This document shows positions 8,724-17,428 of a stretch of 64,000 nt of DNA, piece after piece. Source of the stretch: Alphaproteobacteria bacterium (GTDB lineage Bacteria > Pseudomonadota > Alphaproteobacteria > Micavibrionales > Micavibrionaceae); contig JAUHWR010000001.1 in assembly GCA_030427385.1 (NCBI GenBank), forward strand, positions 124,001-188,000, written 5' to 3'. A program made the translations under genes and the position numbers. Under the pieces are notes generated by a model. The model was not told where the DNA came from and ran no database searches. It saw nothing but the letters and a program-made list of their open reading frames with translations. The stretch's first letter is position 1; each line of letters starts with the position of its first letter.

Positions 8724-9329
8724 ATGTTAGATGCTTTTTTACGCCCTGTTATAAACAAACCACTTGAAATAATCGCGAGCTATTTAAATCATAAACATAT
8801 AACTCCTAATTCAATCACTTATACAGGTTTTTTATTTGGGATAATGGCGGCTTTGTGCTTGATGTTTCATCTTTATATTATTGCTCTAGCCTTGATTTTA
8901 ATTAACCGCCTTTGTGATGGGCTGGACGGGGGTGTGGCGCGTATTTCCGATACTCAAAGTGATTATGGTGGATATTTAGATATCGTTTTGGATTTTATCT
9001 TTTATAGCGGTATTATTTTTGGGTTTGCACTGGGGCATCAAGATCAGGCCATCTATGGCGCTTTTTTAATATTTAGTTTTATGGGCACGGGGAGCTCTTT
9101 TTTGGCTTATGCAATACTTGCTGAAAAAAAGAAGCTGGTGACCACGGCGCGGGGGAAAAAATCTTTTTTTCATACCGGCGGGCTTGCAGAAGGAACTGAA
9201 ACTATTGTGACGTTAGTGTTGATTTGTTTATTGCCGCAGCAATTTTATTTGTTCGCTTTGCTTTTTGGTATGATGTGCTGGCTCACAACTATCGGACGGA
9301 TTCTGCAAACGAAGGAAGATTTTGCCTAA
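8724..9329 (+). CDS. CDP-alcohol phosphatidyltransferase family protein
   Basis: 201-residue membrane enzyme with about six transmembrane segments. It carries the complete catalytic signature DG-x2-AR-x8-G-x3-D-x3-D (DGGVAR, then GGYLDIVLD), which binds metal and the CDP-lipid. Predicted reaction: transfer of a phosphatidyl group from CDP-diacylglycerol to an alcohol acceptor. The acceptor (glycerol phosphate, serine, inositol or other) cannot be decided from the motif. The gene is transcribed alone, divergent from the LprI-like gene and convergent with the low-complexity gene at 9337. Confidence 0.85.
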   Translation: MLDAFLRPVINKPLEIIASYLNHKHITPNSITYTGFLFGIMAALCLMFHLYIIALALILINRLCDGLDGGVARISDTQSDYGGYLDIVLDFIFYSGIIFGFALGHQDQAIYGAFLIFSFMGTGSSFLAYAILAEKKKLVTTARGKKSFFHTGGLAEGTETIVTLVLICLLPQQFYLFALLFGMMCWLTTIGRILQTKEDFA

Positions 9330-9336
9330 AGAGACT

Positions 9337-10620
9337 TTATTTAAATTTAGGGCCTGAAGCAAGGCTGCTGCCCATTGTTAAATCAAGGTTTTTTAGTTCA
9401 AAACGTTTTTCAATTTTTTCAATAACATCCGGATTCTCCGCTTTTGCTGCATGAATAAGAGCCGTTTCTTGCACATTGCTCATCATGCCTTTATCGGCGG
9501 CGCGGAATAGTTCATTTGTATCAAAATCGGCGCCGCCTTTGTCTATATATTCTTCATGGGCATCATCCGCTTCCTTGGCTTGCATATGCATAGAGGCTTG
9601 TTTATCTTCCGCATCAAATAATTTGGCGGCCGCTTGTTCCAACATTTTAATCTGCATGGATTTCATATCCATTACAGGGTCGGGCGCGGGTGCGCTCGCC
9701 TTAGAGAATGCGGATACATTGGCACTTGGCATGACGCTGGCGATTGATTGTCCGGATGTGGTGCCATCATAGGCATTCGATGATCCGCTGGAGTATGAGG
9801 AGCTTTGTTTCGCTCTGGCCTCGGACTTGGAGCGAGGTTTATCATATTTATCCGCTGCTCCATCGCCGCCAAAGATCATGGCCGCGCTCTGTGTACTTGT
9901 TGATATGGCAGAGGCAACACGAATGGGCGCGCCCGCACCGGGTAATAACATGTCCATAACTGTTGCCATGCCGCTACCCATTGCGGCATTGGCAGCGATG
10001 CCGCCAGCGCTTGGTTTAGAACCGGCGTCATTATTTCCAGGTGTTTGAGTTTGTGCGTTATATTTGTCAACGCGTATATCTTGCGCGGCCCCCATGAGCA
10101 TATTGCGCCCTTGCGCGAGAGTTGCCCCCGCTTGTTCTGTATCTTCTAGTTTGGCATCATTTTTCTGTTCGGCGTTTTGTTGTCCATCAAAAAACTTATC
10201 TGTTCTTGCCAGCTCTGAATTATCCCACTGATTCCCAATTAATTGCGCCTTAGGATCATTTATCTGCGCCGCAATCATTGTTGTATGAATATGAGACATG
10301 TCATCGATATCGGCCTTTGGGCCTTCATCGATAACTGGTGTTGTTAATGCCGCTGTTACGGCCGCAGCAATGGAAGCCATTGGCCCGGCATTAACAATAT
10401 CCGCAGACGTTTCTGTTCTGAAATTTGTTTCAAAGCCTTCGGACTCAAGGATTCTTTCATGACTATGCAGGCTAGACACACGCTCAGAAATGGTGTCAGG
10501 TGAAAAGCGTCCGCTGCCGCCGCCTCCGCTGCCACTGGCGACTTCGCCGGCACCTGTATCGCCGCTATCTTCGATGTCGTCGCGATTAACAATAATAAAG
10601 TTATCTTTAATATATGACAC
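9337..10620 (-). CDS. Low-complexity hypothetical protein (427 aa)
   Basis: Unrecognised protein that begins with GTG at 10620 (AGG about 8 nt upstream). It is rich in Ala, Ser, Gly, Asp and Met. Residues 15-40 are a Gly/Ser linker, the middle has Ala/Met-rich stretches (MASIAAAVTAALTTP; GGIAANAAMGSGMATVMDML) and a Ser-rich tract (KQSSSYSSGSSNAYDG). The C-terminal 60 residues include QETALIHAAKAENPDVIEKI, which weakly resembles an ankyrin-repeat helix pair. No signal peptide or clear membrane segment. It may be a largely disordered cytoplasmic or secreted protein. The neighbours give no clue. Confidence 0.65.
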   Translation of the reverse strand: MSYIKDNFIIVNRDDIEDSGDTGAGEVASGSGGGGSGRFSPDTISERVSSLHSHERILESEGFETNFRTETSADIVNAGPMASIAAAVTAALTTPVIDEGPKADIDDMSHIHTTMIAAQINDPKAQLIGNQWDNSELARTDKFFDGQQNAEQKNDAKLEDTEQAGATLAQGRNMLMGAAQDIRVDKYNAQTQTPGNNDAGSKPSAGGIAANAAMGSGMATVMDMLLPGAGAPIRVASAISTSTQSAAMIFGGDGAADKYDKPRSKSEARAKQSSSYSSGSSNAYDGTTSGQSIASVMPSANVSAFSKASAPAPDPVMDMKSMQIKMLEQAAAKLFDAEDKQASMHMQAKEADDAHEEYIDKGGADFDTNELFRAADKGMMSNVQETALIHAAKAENPDVIEKIEKRFELKNLDLTMGSSLASGPKFK

Positions 10621-10741
10621 GTTTTACCTAACAGTTTTATAGGACTAGTTTACCAGAGTATAGCATGATTAGCAAATTTGTAGAGTGGGGGGTGGATCAT
10701 ACTAAGTATTTGTAATCTATATATAATTATGTATATGGGGG

Positions 10742-12259
10742 CTATAATAATCTTGGGCGACGATAGGAGAGAGCTTCGGCGATGTGCTTTTTCTGGAGTA
10801 TATCTGCGCCGCCTTCCAGATCTGCGATGGTGCGGGCTACGCGAATAATGCGGTGATAGCCACGCGCGGAGAGTTTCAATCGTTCGGCAGCTTGATTCAA
10901 AATGTCCAGTGCGGCAGGCTCCAAAGGGGCGATTTTTTCTAGATCTTCTCCATTTGCCTGGGCATTGGTGTCTAACATAATATTTAGATTATTAAAGCGT
11001 TGTTTTTGGATTGCGCGCGCCTGTTCTACGCGCATCTTGACGTTCGCGGAGGACTCGCCGCTTGGAAGGGAAGAAAGTTCGATGACGGAAACGGGCGGAA
11101 CATCAACATGTAAATCAATCCTATCCAGCATCGGGCCGGAAATTTTGGACTGATATTCGCCCGCGCATTTTGGGGCGCGGGTGCATTCCAGATCGCTGTC
11201 GCCCAAATGACCACACCGGCACGGATTCATTGCGGCAATTAATTGGAAATCAGCCGGATAGGTGACATGTTGATTGGCGCGTGCAATCAGGGCATGACCT
11301 GTTTCCAAAGGTTGGCGAAGTGCTTCCAATGTGCGGCGGTCAAATTCAGGTAGTTCATCTAGAAACAAGACCCCTTTATGGGCAAGGGATATTTCCCCCG
11401 GCTTTGGTTTTGCGCCGCCGCCGACAAGCGCAGGAAGAGAAGCAGAATGATGCGGATCACGATAGGGGCGCTTTCGCACCAAGCCGCCTTCGGGTAAGGT
11501 TCCGGCAAGTGAATGGATCATGGATACATCCAATGCCTCACGCGGTGAGAGTTCAGGCAAGATACTGGGCAGGCACGCCGCCATCATGGACTTTCCCGAT
11601 CCGGGAGGGCCGCTCATAAGTAAGTTATGTCCCCCCGCCGCAGTGATTTCGAGGGCGCGTTTTGCAGTTTCTTGCCCTTTAACGTCGGCAAGATCGGGGT
11701 GGCGGTCAATAGTGATACCTGCTTTGGGTGCAGTAGGGCGGCTAAGAACTTGTGTGCCTTTGATGTGATTAATGAGCTGGAGGAGATCTTTCGGAGCCAG
11801 AACGTCTATATCACCCGCCCAGCATGCCTCAGCGCCGCATTCTTCGGGGCAGATTAATCCAAGATTTTGCTCGCTGGCAAACATGGCGGCGGGCAGGATG
11901 CCATTCACTTTACGCAAATGGGCGCTGAGAGATAATTCGCCGAGCGTCACATAGTGCGCCATTTCATCTTTTGGTAAAACATCCATCGCGCACAGTAATC
12001 CGAGGGCAATCGGCAGATCATAATGTGATCCTTCTTTGGGCGTATCGGCAGGAGCAAGATTAACAGTCAGACGTTTGGCGGGGAGAGATAAACCAAGGGC
12101 ATGTAATGCGCCGCGCACGCGCTCTTTACTTTCCGCAACCGCTTTATCAGGCAAGCCAACAATATTAAAGGCAACCACCCCGCCAGAGATTTGCACCTCC
12201 ACATCAATGGGTTTGGTATCAACGCCTTGAAAAGATACGGTTGGGATTCTAGCGACCAT
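10742..12259 (-). CDS. YifB/ComM family Mg-chelatase-like AAA+ ATPase
   Basis: 505-residue member of the YifB family. ComM, the studied member, is a hexameric helicase that promotes branch migration during natural transformation. The N-terminal domain shows VEVQISGGVVAFNIVGLPDKAVAESKERVR-type features (GLPDKAV near 37; NLAPAD near 67). The AAA+ core has Walker A SGPPGSGKS near residue 215, Walker B LFLDELPEF, and a cysteine-bearing AAMNPCRCGHLGD loop. The C-terminal part has LSARGYHRIIRVARTIADL. Full length for the family. It is 20 nt downstream of the glycosyltransferase stop-to-start region on the same strand but functionally unrelated. Confidence 0.93.
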   Translation of the reverse strand: MVARIPTVSFQGVDTKPIDVEVQISGGVVAFNIVGLPDKAVAESKERVRGALHALGLSLPAKRLTVNLAPADTPKEGSHYDLPIALGLLCAMDVLPKDEMAHYVTLGELSLSAHLRKVNGILPAAMFASEQNLGLICPEECGAEACWAGDIDVLAPKDLLQLINHIKGTQVLSRPTAPKAGITIDRHPDLADVKGQETAKRALEITAAGGHNLLMSGPPGSGKSMMAACLPSILPELSPREALDVSMIHSLAGTLPEGGLVRKRPYRDPHHSASLPALVGGGAKPKPGEISLAHKGVLFLDELPEFDRRTLEALRQPLETGHALIARANQHVTYPADFQLIAAMNPCRCGHLGDSDLECTRAPKCAGEYQSKISGPMLDRIDLHVDVPPVSVIELSSLPSGESSANVKMRVEQARAIQKQRFNNLNIMLDTNAQANGEDLEKIAPLEPAALDILNQAAERLKLSARGYHRIIRVARTIADLEGGADILQKKHIAEALSYRRPRLL

Positions 12260-12279
12260 GATTAGTTATTCTATAGAAG

Positions 12280-13095
12280 TTAGTCATTGTCCATCCCTGA
12301 GCGGATCATATGGTAATATATCCATCGGCTTTTTGCGAAATCATATCCAGCTGCGCCGTCCAAAAAACCGAGCTTTAAGACATAGCAATGGAGAAATGCC
12401 AGTTCCGCCTTAAGAGGATTATGTCTTAAAAGGTACTTGGCAAAATTTCGCCACGGAATGGGATCCTTTGGCCATGCCTTCTTGCGGGTCATACAGATTT
12501 CCCAAGCCGCATATCTTTGATGGCGGGCGCGCCATTGATCATGGGAGTGATTTGCATCATGAAGAAGGGACGTTTTAAGGGCGCCAATATATCCCTTATC
12601 TTTTAAAACGGGTTGGTAATGCCCTTCGATTTCGCCCATGCCGGGGCAATTTAGATCATCAATAACAGGAAAGTGAATTTTATGATGGTTGAAAAGGGCG
12701 AGTTTGTTATTTTTTAAACCGTAAGATAATGGCTTACCATTCCAAATATAATTGCCACTGATAAAAAAGCCTGCTTCTGTTGGTGGAGACTGAAATTTCC
12801 GGCGGATTTCTTCGGTAAGTGCGGGCGTGACAATTTCATCAGCATCAACAAAAAAGACCCAATCATGTTTTAAGGGCAGGGTATCTAAACACCATTGGCG
12901 CTTTTTGGGATATTTGCCATTCCAGTGATAGAGAACGAATTCGGTGTGAAAGCGCGCGGATAATTCTGCGGTGGAATCTCCGGAATGTGAATCGACGATA
13001 ATAATCTGGTCAAAGTCCCCAAGAGTCGCAAGACATGCGGCGAGCTGATCGCCTGCATTTTTTGTTGTGATGATCACAGAGATATTTATTTTCAT
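12280..13095 (-). CDS. Glycosyltransferase family 2 protein (WaaE/KdtX-like)
   Basis: 271-residue GT-A fold enzyme. SVIITTKNAGDQLAACLATL opens the nucleotide-sugar domain, IIIVDSHSGDST follows, and FVDADE is the DxD metal site near residue 83. The pattern KYPKKRQWCLD and the C-terminal helical part (RHQRYAAWE...LRHNPLKAELAFLHCYVLKLGFLDGAAG) resemble the WaaE/KdtX group that adds sugars to the LPS inner core, so an envelope glycan role is likely. The donor and acceptor are not determinable. It may be co-transcribed with the ComM-type gene downstream. Confidence 0.85.
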   Translation of the reverse strand: MKINISVIITTKNAGDQLAACLATLGDFDQIIIVDSHSGDSTAELSARFHTEFVLYHWNGKYPKKRQWCLDTLPLKHDWVFFVDADEIVTPALTEEIRRKFQSPPTEAGFFISGNYIWNGKPLSYGLKNNKLALFNHHKIHFPVIDDLNCPGMGEIEGHYQPVLKDKGYIGALKTSLLHDANHSHDQWRARHQRYAAWEICMTRKKAWPKDPIPWRNFAKYLLRHNPLKAELAFLHCYVLKLGFLDGAAGYDFAKSRWIYYHMIRSGMDND

Positions 13096-13160
13096 ATTTA
13101 TGGAACTTGCCGCCTTATGAGATGTTTAAAGACTATATTTAACAATAAGGAACTTGAATT

Positions 13161-13388
13161 ATGGCACAAAAAGAAAGTAATAACGGATTATATTTTATTG
13201 TAGGCGCATTATTCGTCGCAGTCGTTGTTATGGGATTTTTTCTAGTAAGCCCCGTTTCAAATGAGAATACGGTTATCAGAGAAATCACCCAAACAGAGCC
13301 GGCTGGTAATGATGATAGCTCAGCTAACTTTGATTTAAATATCACTGATGATGGTTTTAATGCAAATGTAAGCAAAGAAGAAAATTAA
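13161..13388 (+). CDS. Small single-pass membrane protein (75 aa)
   Basis: 75-residue protein with one transmembrane helix, GLYFIVGALFVAVVVMGFFLV (about 9-29), and a short acidic tail (AGNDDSSANFDLNITDDG). The N-terminus MAQKESNN is hydrophilic with no Lys/Arg cluster, so orientation is uncertain; the acidic tail suggests the C-terminus is outside. The start has AAGGA about 10 nt upstream. A strong terminator follows 2 nt after the stop, supporting a real monocistronic gene. Function unknown. Confidence 0.75.
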   Translation: MAQKESNNGLYFIVGALFVAVVVMGFFLVSPVSNENTVIREITQTEPAGNDDSSANFDLNITDDGFNANVSKEEN

Positions 13389-13390
13389 GG

Positions 13391-13418
13391 AAAAGCCCCA
13401 TGAGCGGGGCTTTTTTTT
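13391..13418. terminator. Bidirectional Rho-independent terminator
   Basis: A perfect 9-bp stem, AAAAGCCCC / GGGGCTTTT, has a 6-nt loop. It is followed on the plus strand by a T-run and preceded by A residues that become a U-run on the minus strand. It sits between two convergent genes and overlaps the stop codon of the minus-strand Wzz-like gene. Confidence 0.9.
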
Positions 13419-14220
13419 ATGCGGTGTAGTTTGCTTTAATTCCGAATATCACCCATCCGATTAACATGCCGATAAATACGCAAAACGGGAAAATATAGGA
13501 TTTTCGCGGCCAGACAGGTTTGGGCTGTAGGTAAGGCGGCTCCACTAAAGTAGCCGCAAAATATTGGTCCATACGTCCCATCATTCCCACGCGCTCTTGC
13601 TCCATTAATAAATTAGTCTGCGCCTGCCGGTGGTCGGGATTTGCGGTCTTTGCAATCAGATCTTTCAGATAGCGCATACGGTTTTCAGTGCGTGATATGA
13701 ATTCGGTGCGCAGTGTTTTATCTGCGGCAGAATGAAGCGATAGAAGCAGTTTTTTTGCTAATATGGGATTGGGGTGTTCAAACTCAATCATACGCAGCGG
13801 GGTTGCCCCGACAGGTTTAATGACAATTTGGCGGGAAAGGTAAGCAGAGATACCCTCTGCATTTTTAAAAGATTTATCGGCTTGGAATGTAAAGCGTTGC
13901 GATTTTTCCAAAGCAAGTTGTAGGGATTGATCTTGTGCCATTACATCCGCCACAACGCCGGGCCCCGTCAAGATTTTTAAATATCGTAAATAGGGAAGTG
14001 GCTCTTCCGGAATGGTATCCTTCGCGGCTTCACTATGTAATGTTAATGTATGTTCGGTTGTGGGCGCGACGATCATTATGCTACGCATATGCGGAACTGA
14101 AAAGGTGATAAGCAGGGCGGCAAAAATAAATCCGAGTATGCCGCCGATTAATAAATAAAGCCGCGCCTGCCAAAAGGCATGTAATAGATCGGACAGGGTC
14201 TCATCGCGCAATGTGCTCAT
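13417..14220 (-). CDS. Wzz-type polysaccharide chain-length determinant/PCP protein
   Basis: 267-residue inner-membrane protein. A transmembrane helix at about 21-41 (LYLLIGGILGFIFAALLITF) and a second near 243-263 (FPFCVFIGMLIGWVIFG) flank a periplasmic helical domain, the topology of polysaccharide co-polymerases. The PVWPRKS motif just before the second helix corresponds to the Pro-rich PxxPxxP-like segment of Wzz proteins. There is no cytoplasmic tyrosine-kinase domain. Its ATG directly abuts the stop codon of the GT4 gene, so the two are translationally linked. Expected role: setting chain length with the Wzy-like protein two genes upstream. Confidence 0.75.
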   Translation of the reverse strand: MSTLRDETLSDLLHAFWQARLYLLIGGILGFIFAALLITFSVPHMRSIMIVAPTTEHTLTLHSEAAKDTIPEEPLPYLRYLKILTGPGVVADVMAQDQSLQLALEKSQRFTFQADKSFKNAEGISAYLSRQIVIKPVGATPLRMIEFEHPNPILAKKLLLSLHSAADKTLRTEFISRTENRMRYLKDLIAKTANPDHRQAQTNLLMEQERVGMMGRMDQYFAATLVEPPYLQPKPVWPRKSYIFPFCVFIGMLIGWVIFGIKANYTA

Positions 14221-15411
14221 CTATATTTCTTTTATCAGGTTATCCCATAATTCAAAAGAGCGCTCCGGCGTAAATGCGTGGGCGGCTTTTCCCGCTCCTT
14301 TATAGAGGGTGTGCCAGTCTTCGCCGTAATCACGAAGATGCTTGATGGCATTTGCCAAAATTTTTCCATCATCTTGAGGGATGGTAAGGCCTGCCTCAAA
14401 TTTTTCCAAAATCAAAGATAGATCGCTTGCTTCCGGTCCAATAAAGATGCAAGGACGTTGAACGTAAAAAATATCATATATGCGGCTGGGCAGCATACAA
14501 CCCAGCGCTTTATCTGACATAGAAATCAAATGGATATCACCGCTTTCGAGTAAAGCACGCAATTTCCGGCGCGGTTGAAATGGTAAAATACGAATATTAT
14601 CCAGCCCCTTACGCCCTCTTTCCTTGGCGAGTTGTTGTAAACGGGCAGAATTTCCGACAAAGAGAAATTCTATATCGGGATCTGTCTCATTCAAAATTTC
14701 TGCGGCATCTAAAATAGTCTCCGGTGGGTGTGCACGCCCCATATTGCCCGCATATAAAATTCTGAATTTCGAGGGAAGTTCACTTGGCTTTTGTGCCCCG
14801 GACTCTTTTTTTAGAATGCTGTCATACCAGTTTGGAATGATTTTAATTTTTTCGCCCGCAATGCCTTTTTTATTAATATTATGGCGCATACATGCGCCGA
14901 TTGTGACGATCATTTTGCAGCGTTTCATAGCAAAAACGGATAATGCATTCATGATACGATAAGACAGGGAAGACGTTTTATATTCAAGTGCAGGCAAAAT
15001 ATCAGGGTAAAGATCCTGACACCAATGGATATGTTTGGCACGTTTTAGAAAAGCCAATAGAGCGCCAAAAATCACAAAAAAAGGGGGGTCAGTTTTCGTG
15101 ATAATCAGGTCAGGTCGATCAATCACCAGAGCCTTAAAAAATAATTTGAAGCAGATCACTATATTATTAAAACGAGATCTGGGATTTCCGGGGGCAATGA
15201 CGTTAACCACTTCTATGCCGTTTAAATCGCGTTGCGTTGAGGATTTCTGGCTGGTTGTCAAAATGGTGATATCATAGCCTTTTTCACTCAATGCAGACGA
15301 AAGCTCAAACAGCAGACGTCCTGTTGCTCCGCCGATCGGAGGAAGAACCCTGTTGATCATTAAAATTTTGCGCACTTGTTTGCGTGGTTTGTGTGTGTGT
15401 GGCAACCCCAT
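14221..15411 (-). CDS. Glycosyltransferase family 4 protein
   Basis: Predicted GT-B enzyme of about 396 residues. The N-terminal domain has KILMINRVLPPIGGATGRLL, the usual first strand and Gly-rich loop. The C-terminal donor domain shows RILYAGNMGRAHPPETILDAA, FLFVGNS and a GLTIPQDDGKILANAI segment; the classical EX7E is degenerate. The start is uncertain: TTG 15420, ATG 15411 or ATG 15360. ATG 15411 is chosen because 15360 would cut into the first beta strand. All options overlap the 3' end of the Wzy-like gene (by 107 nt with this start). It probably builds the repeat unit of the polysaccharide handled by the Wzy- and Wzz-like proteins. Confidence 0.85.
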   Translation of the reverse strand: MGLPHTHKPRKQVRKILMINRVLPPIGGATGRLLFELSSALSEKGYDITILTTSQKSSTQRDLNGIEVVNVIAPGNPRSRFNNIVICFKLFFKALVIDRPDLIITKTDPPFFVIFGALLAFLKRAKHIHWCQDLYPDILPALEYKTSSLSYRIMNALSVFAMKRCKMIVTIGACMRHNINKKGIAGEKIKIIPNWYDSILKKESGAQKPSELPSKFRILYAGNMGRAHPPETILDAAEILNETDPDIEFLFVGNSARLQQLAKERGRKGLDNIRILPFQPRRKLRALLESGDIHLISMSDKALGCMLPSRIYDIFYVQRPCIFIGPEASDLSLILEKFEAGLTIPQDDGKILANAIKHLRDYGEDWHTLYKGAGKAAHAFTPERSFELWDNLIKEI

Positions 15412-16585
15412 AACAAGCAATCAACATCAAGATGAAACCAAAATCCAGAGATTTATAGCTCGCATAGAGAAAAATATCTATGACGAATGGCCAAAACAGA
15501 GATAATGCAAGGATTGGCGAGCATTTATAAAGATAGGGAAATCTGAGGAAAAGTGTTCCAAGATAGCTGATGACTAAGAATGTTCCAATCAGACCGGTTT
15601 TTAAAAGAGAGGCGCTAATCAGGCTATGTGTAAAATTGACGGTTAAATCTCCAACGGCCGGAGATTGTACAGTGCCTCCCCATCCTTGCCCAAATAATGC
15701 CGTGAGGGAATTTTCACAAACTCTTTCCCAAACGGCCATAAGTTCATATAGACGCATATTTGAGCCAACGGCACGGTTTTTTTCAAAAAGCTCAGAAAGA
15801 AGAGGGGTTAGAAAATCTTTAAGAATAAATGCGCTGAATAATATTGCACAGATAATCAGGATGAATTTTAAAATACTTTGTCGCAATGTTAATAAAGATA
15901 AAAAAGTATTACTGATAAGGAGCGCGCCGAAACTGGCACGTTGTAATACAGCTCCCATCGAAAGAATGGGGAAAAGGCATAGTCCCGCACACATAAGAGG
16001 CAAAATTGGACGGCGAAGTGAAATCTTTGATAACGCATATCCACTTAGGAATAATGCGGCGAATAAAACAGTTGGGGAATTGACTAAATAAAGTGCATCT
16101 AAATCACTGACATTCTCAATTCCGTCTTTTATGATGAGTAATCCGCGAAATGAAAATAGCAAGCCGGAAATTAAAATGATGATGAAAATTGTTTGCGCTT
16201 GAATATAACTCAGACGCTGGAATAAATCATAAACAAAAAATGGCAAGAGCATAAATAAAAACGGAAAAAGATCGCGAAAAATAGCGCCTATCTCATTCCC
16301 GTTAAGTAATGCCATCAGAAGGGGCAGCGTTAACCCATAGAGTAATAAAATACGCGAGGTTTTCATCCAAAGCGGTTCGTATTTTGTGCTGACCAGTAGT
16401 ATAAAAGCGTTCTGCGGTAAGCCAAGGGAAAGTGCCAAGCCAAGTCCGATGACCCCCTCTATTATGCGAGGTGAATCAGGAGTGGGATAGCCAAATAAAG
16501 CATATATGAGAATGCTTGCACAAAATAACGTAAAGCGAAGCGTTAAGTGTGTTGCGCTTAGCTTATACATATTAAAATAGCTCAT
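15305..16585 (-). CDS. O-antigen ligase/polymerase (Wzy/WaaL-like) membrane protein
   Basis: 426-residue polytopic protein with about 10-12 hydrophobic helices and a long periplasmic-type loop before the last helices (RAVGSNMRLYELMAVWERV, FGQGWGGTVQSP, FTHSLISASLLKTGLIG). The R...R...G-x-G-W-G and H-S/N patterns fit the O-antigen ligase domain (Wzy_C). It either polymerises glycan repeat units or ligates them to a lipid. The hydrophilic tail after the final helix (about 30 residues, THTQTTQTSAQNFNDQQG) overlaps the next gene. ATG 16570, directly after the TSUP stop (TAATATG), is an alternative start and would suit translational coupling. Confidence 0.78.
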   Translation of the reverse strand: MSYFNMYKLSATHLTLRFTLFCASILIYALFGYPTPDSPRIIEGVIGLGLALSLGLPQNAFILLVSTKYEPLWMKTSRILLLYGLTLPLLMALLNGNEIGAIFRDLFPFLFMLLPFFVYDLFQRLSYIQAQTIFIIILISGLLFSFRGLLIIKDGIENVSDLDALYLVNSPTVLFAALFLSGYALSKISLRRPILPLMCAGLCLFPILSMGAVLQRASFGALLISNTFLSLLTLRQSILKFILIICAILFSAFILKDFLTPLLSELFEKNRAVGSNMRLYELMAVWERVCENSLTALFGQGWGGTVQSPAVGDLTVNFTHSLISASLLKTGLIGTFLVISYLGTLFLRFPYLYKCSPILALSLFWPFVIDIFLYASYKSLDFGFILMLIACYGVATHTQTTQTSAQNFNDQQGSSSDRRSNRTSAV

Positions 16586-17396
16586 CAGCGAGCATGCTCA
16601 CGGCAAGTAAAACCATAAAACCGGCAAAAATGCGTTTCAGTTTTTTTGGGTCAAGGTGGTGAGCAAGGCGCGCGCCAAATATGGCGGTGACCATGCTGCA
16701 TGAAATAACGGCAAGCCATGCCGGATAATAAATATACCCAATTGTGTGGGGAATGCCGGTTTGCTCTGACAGGCCGGTTATCATAAATCCAGCTGCCGAA
16801 GGAAGAGCGATAAATAAGCCTATGGCAGAGGCAGTTCCCACGGCCTGTCGCATTTCGGTGCGAAAAAGTGTCATAAAAGGAACGCTGAGCGTTGCCCCGC
16901 CAATTCCCATCAATCCGGATAAGCACCCGATGATCATTCCGCTGATGGTGGAAATTATTTTATTGGGGAAATGATCAAAGCGCCCAATTTTTTGTGTCAG
17001 TTTTTCCGGGCCCATAACCATAAGCGCGGCCAATAACATGATCATAATGGCAAAGAAAGATTTTAACGTTTCGCTGGGAAGGCTGTCGGCAATCACCGCA
17101 GAAAGCAAGCTGCCAATGGCCACGCCAATGCCGAGCTTCCATATAATATCATGGCGTATATTATGTCTGGCGGCGTGTGCGCGGACAGAGGAAGATCCGG
17201 TAATAATAATTGTCGCAAGGGCGGTGCCAATACTAATTTGCATTAAATGGGAACCTTCGGGATAAAGCCATGAGAGTGTGTAATAAAACCCGGGAACCAA
17301 TATAATGCCCCCGCCAACACCGAATAACCCCGCAAGAAAGCCCGCAAAGGCGCCAATAACCATATAGATAATTATGCTGAGGACAAAAAGCGACAT
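16572..17396 (-). CDS. TSUP (TauE/SafE) family permease
   Basis: 274-residue membrane protein with eight predicted helices in two homologous halves. The first half begins GAFAGFLAGLFGVGGGIILVPGF and the second GMIIGCLSGLMGIGGATLSVPFM; the repeated G-x-G-G-G/A-x-L-x-V-P signature defines the TauE/SafE sulfite/organosulfonate exporter family. Substrates of most members, including this one, are not known. The stop overlaps the start of the Wzy-like gene by 14 nt, so it is in the same operon, though no functional tie to polysaccharide export is established. Confidence 0.9.
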   Translation of the reverse strand: MSLFVLSIIIYMVIGAFAGFLAGLFGVGGGIILVPGFYYTLSWLYPEGSHLMQISIGTALATIIITGSSSVRAHAARHNIRHDIIWKLGIGVAIGSLLSAVIADSLPSETLKSFFAIMIMLLAALMVMGPEKLTQKIGRFDHFPNKIISTISGMIIGCLSGLMGIGGATLSVPFMTLFRTEMRQAVGTASAIGLFIALPSAAGFMITGLSEQTGIPHTIGYIYYPAWLAVISCSMVTAIFGARLAHHLDPKKLKRIFAGFMVLLAVSMLADELF

Positions 17397-17428
17397 TTGC
17401 TCAAGCTATAGATATTTAAGTTTGAAAT

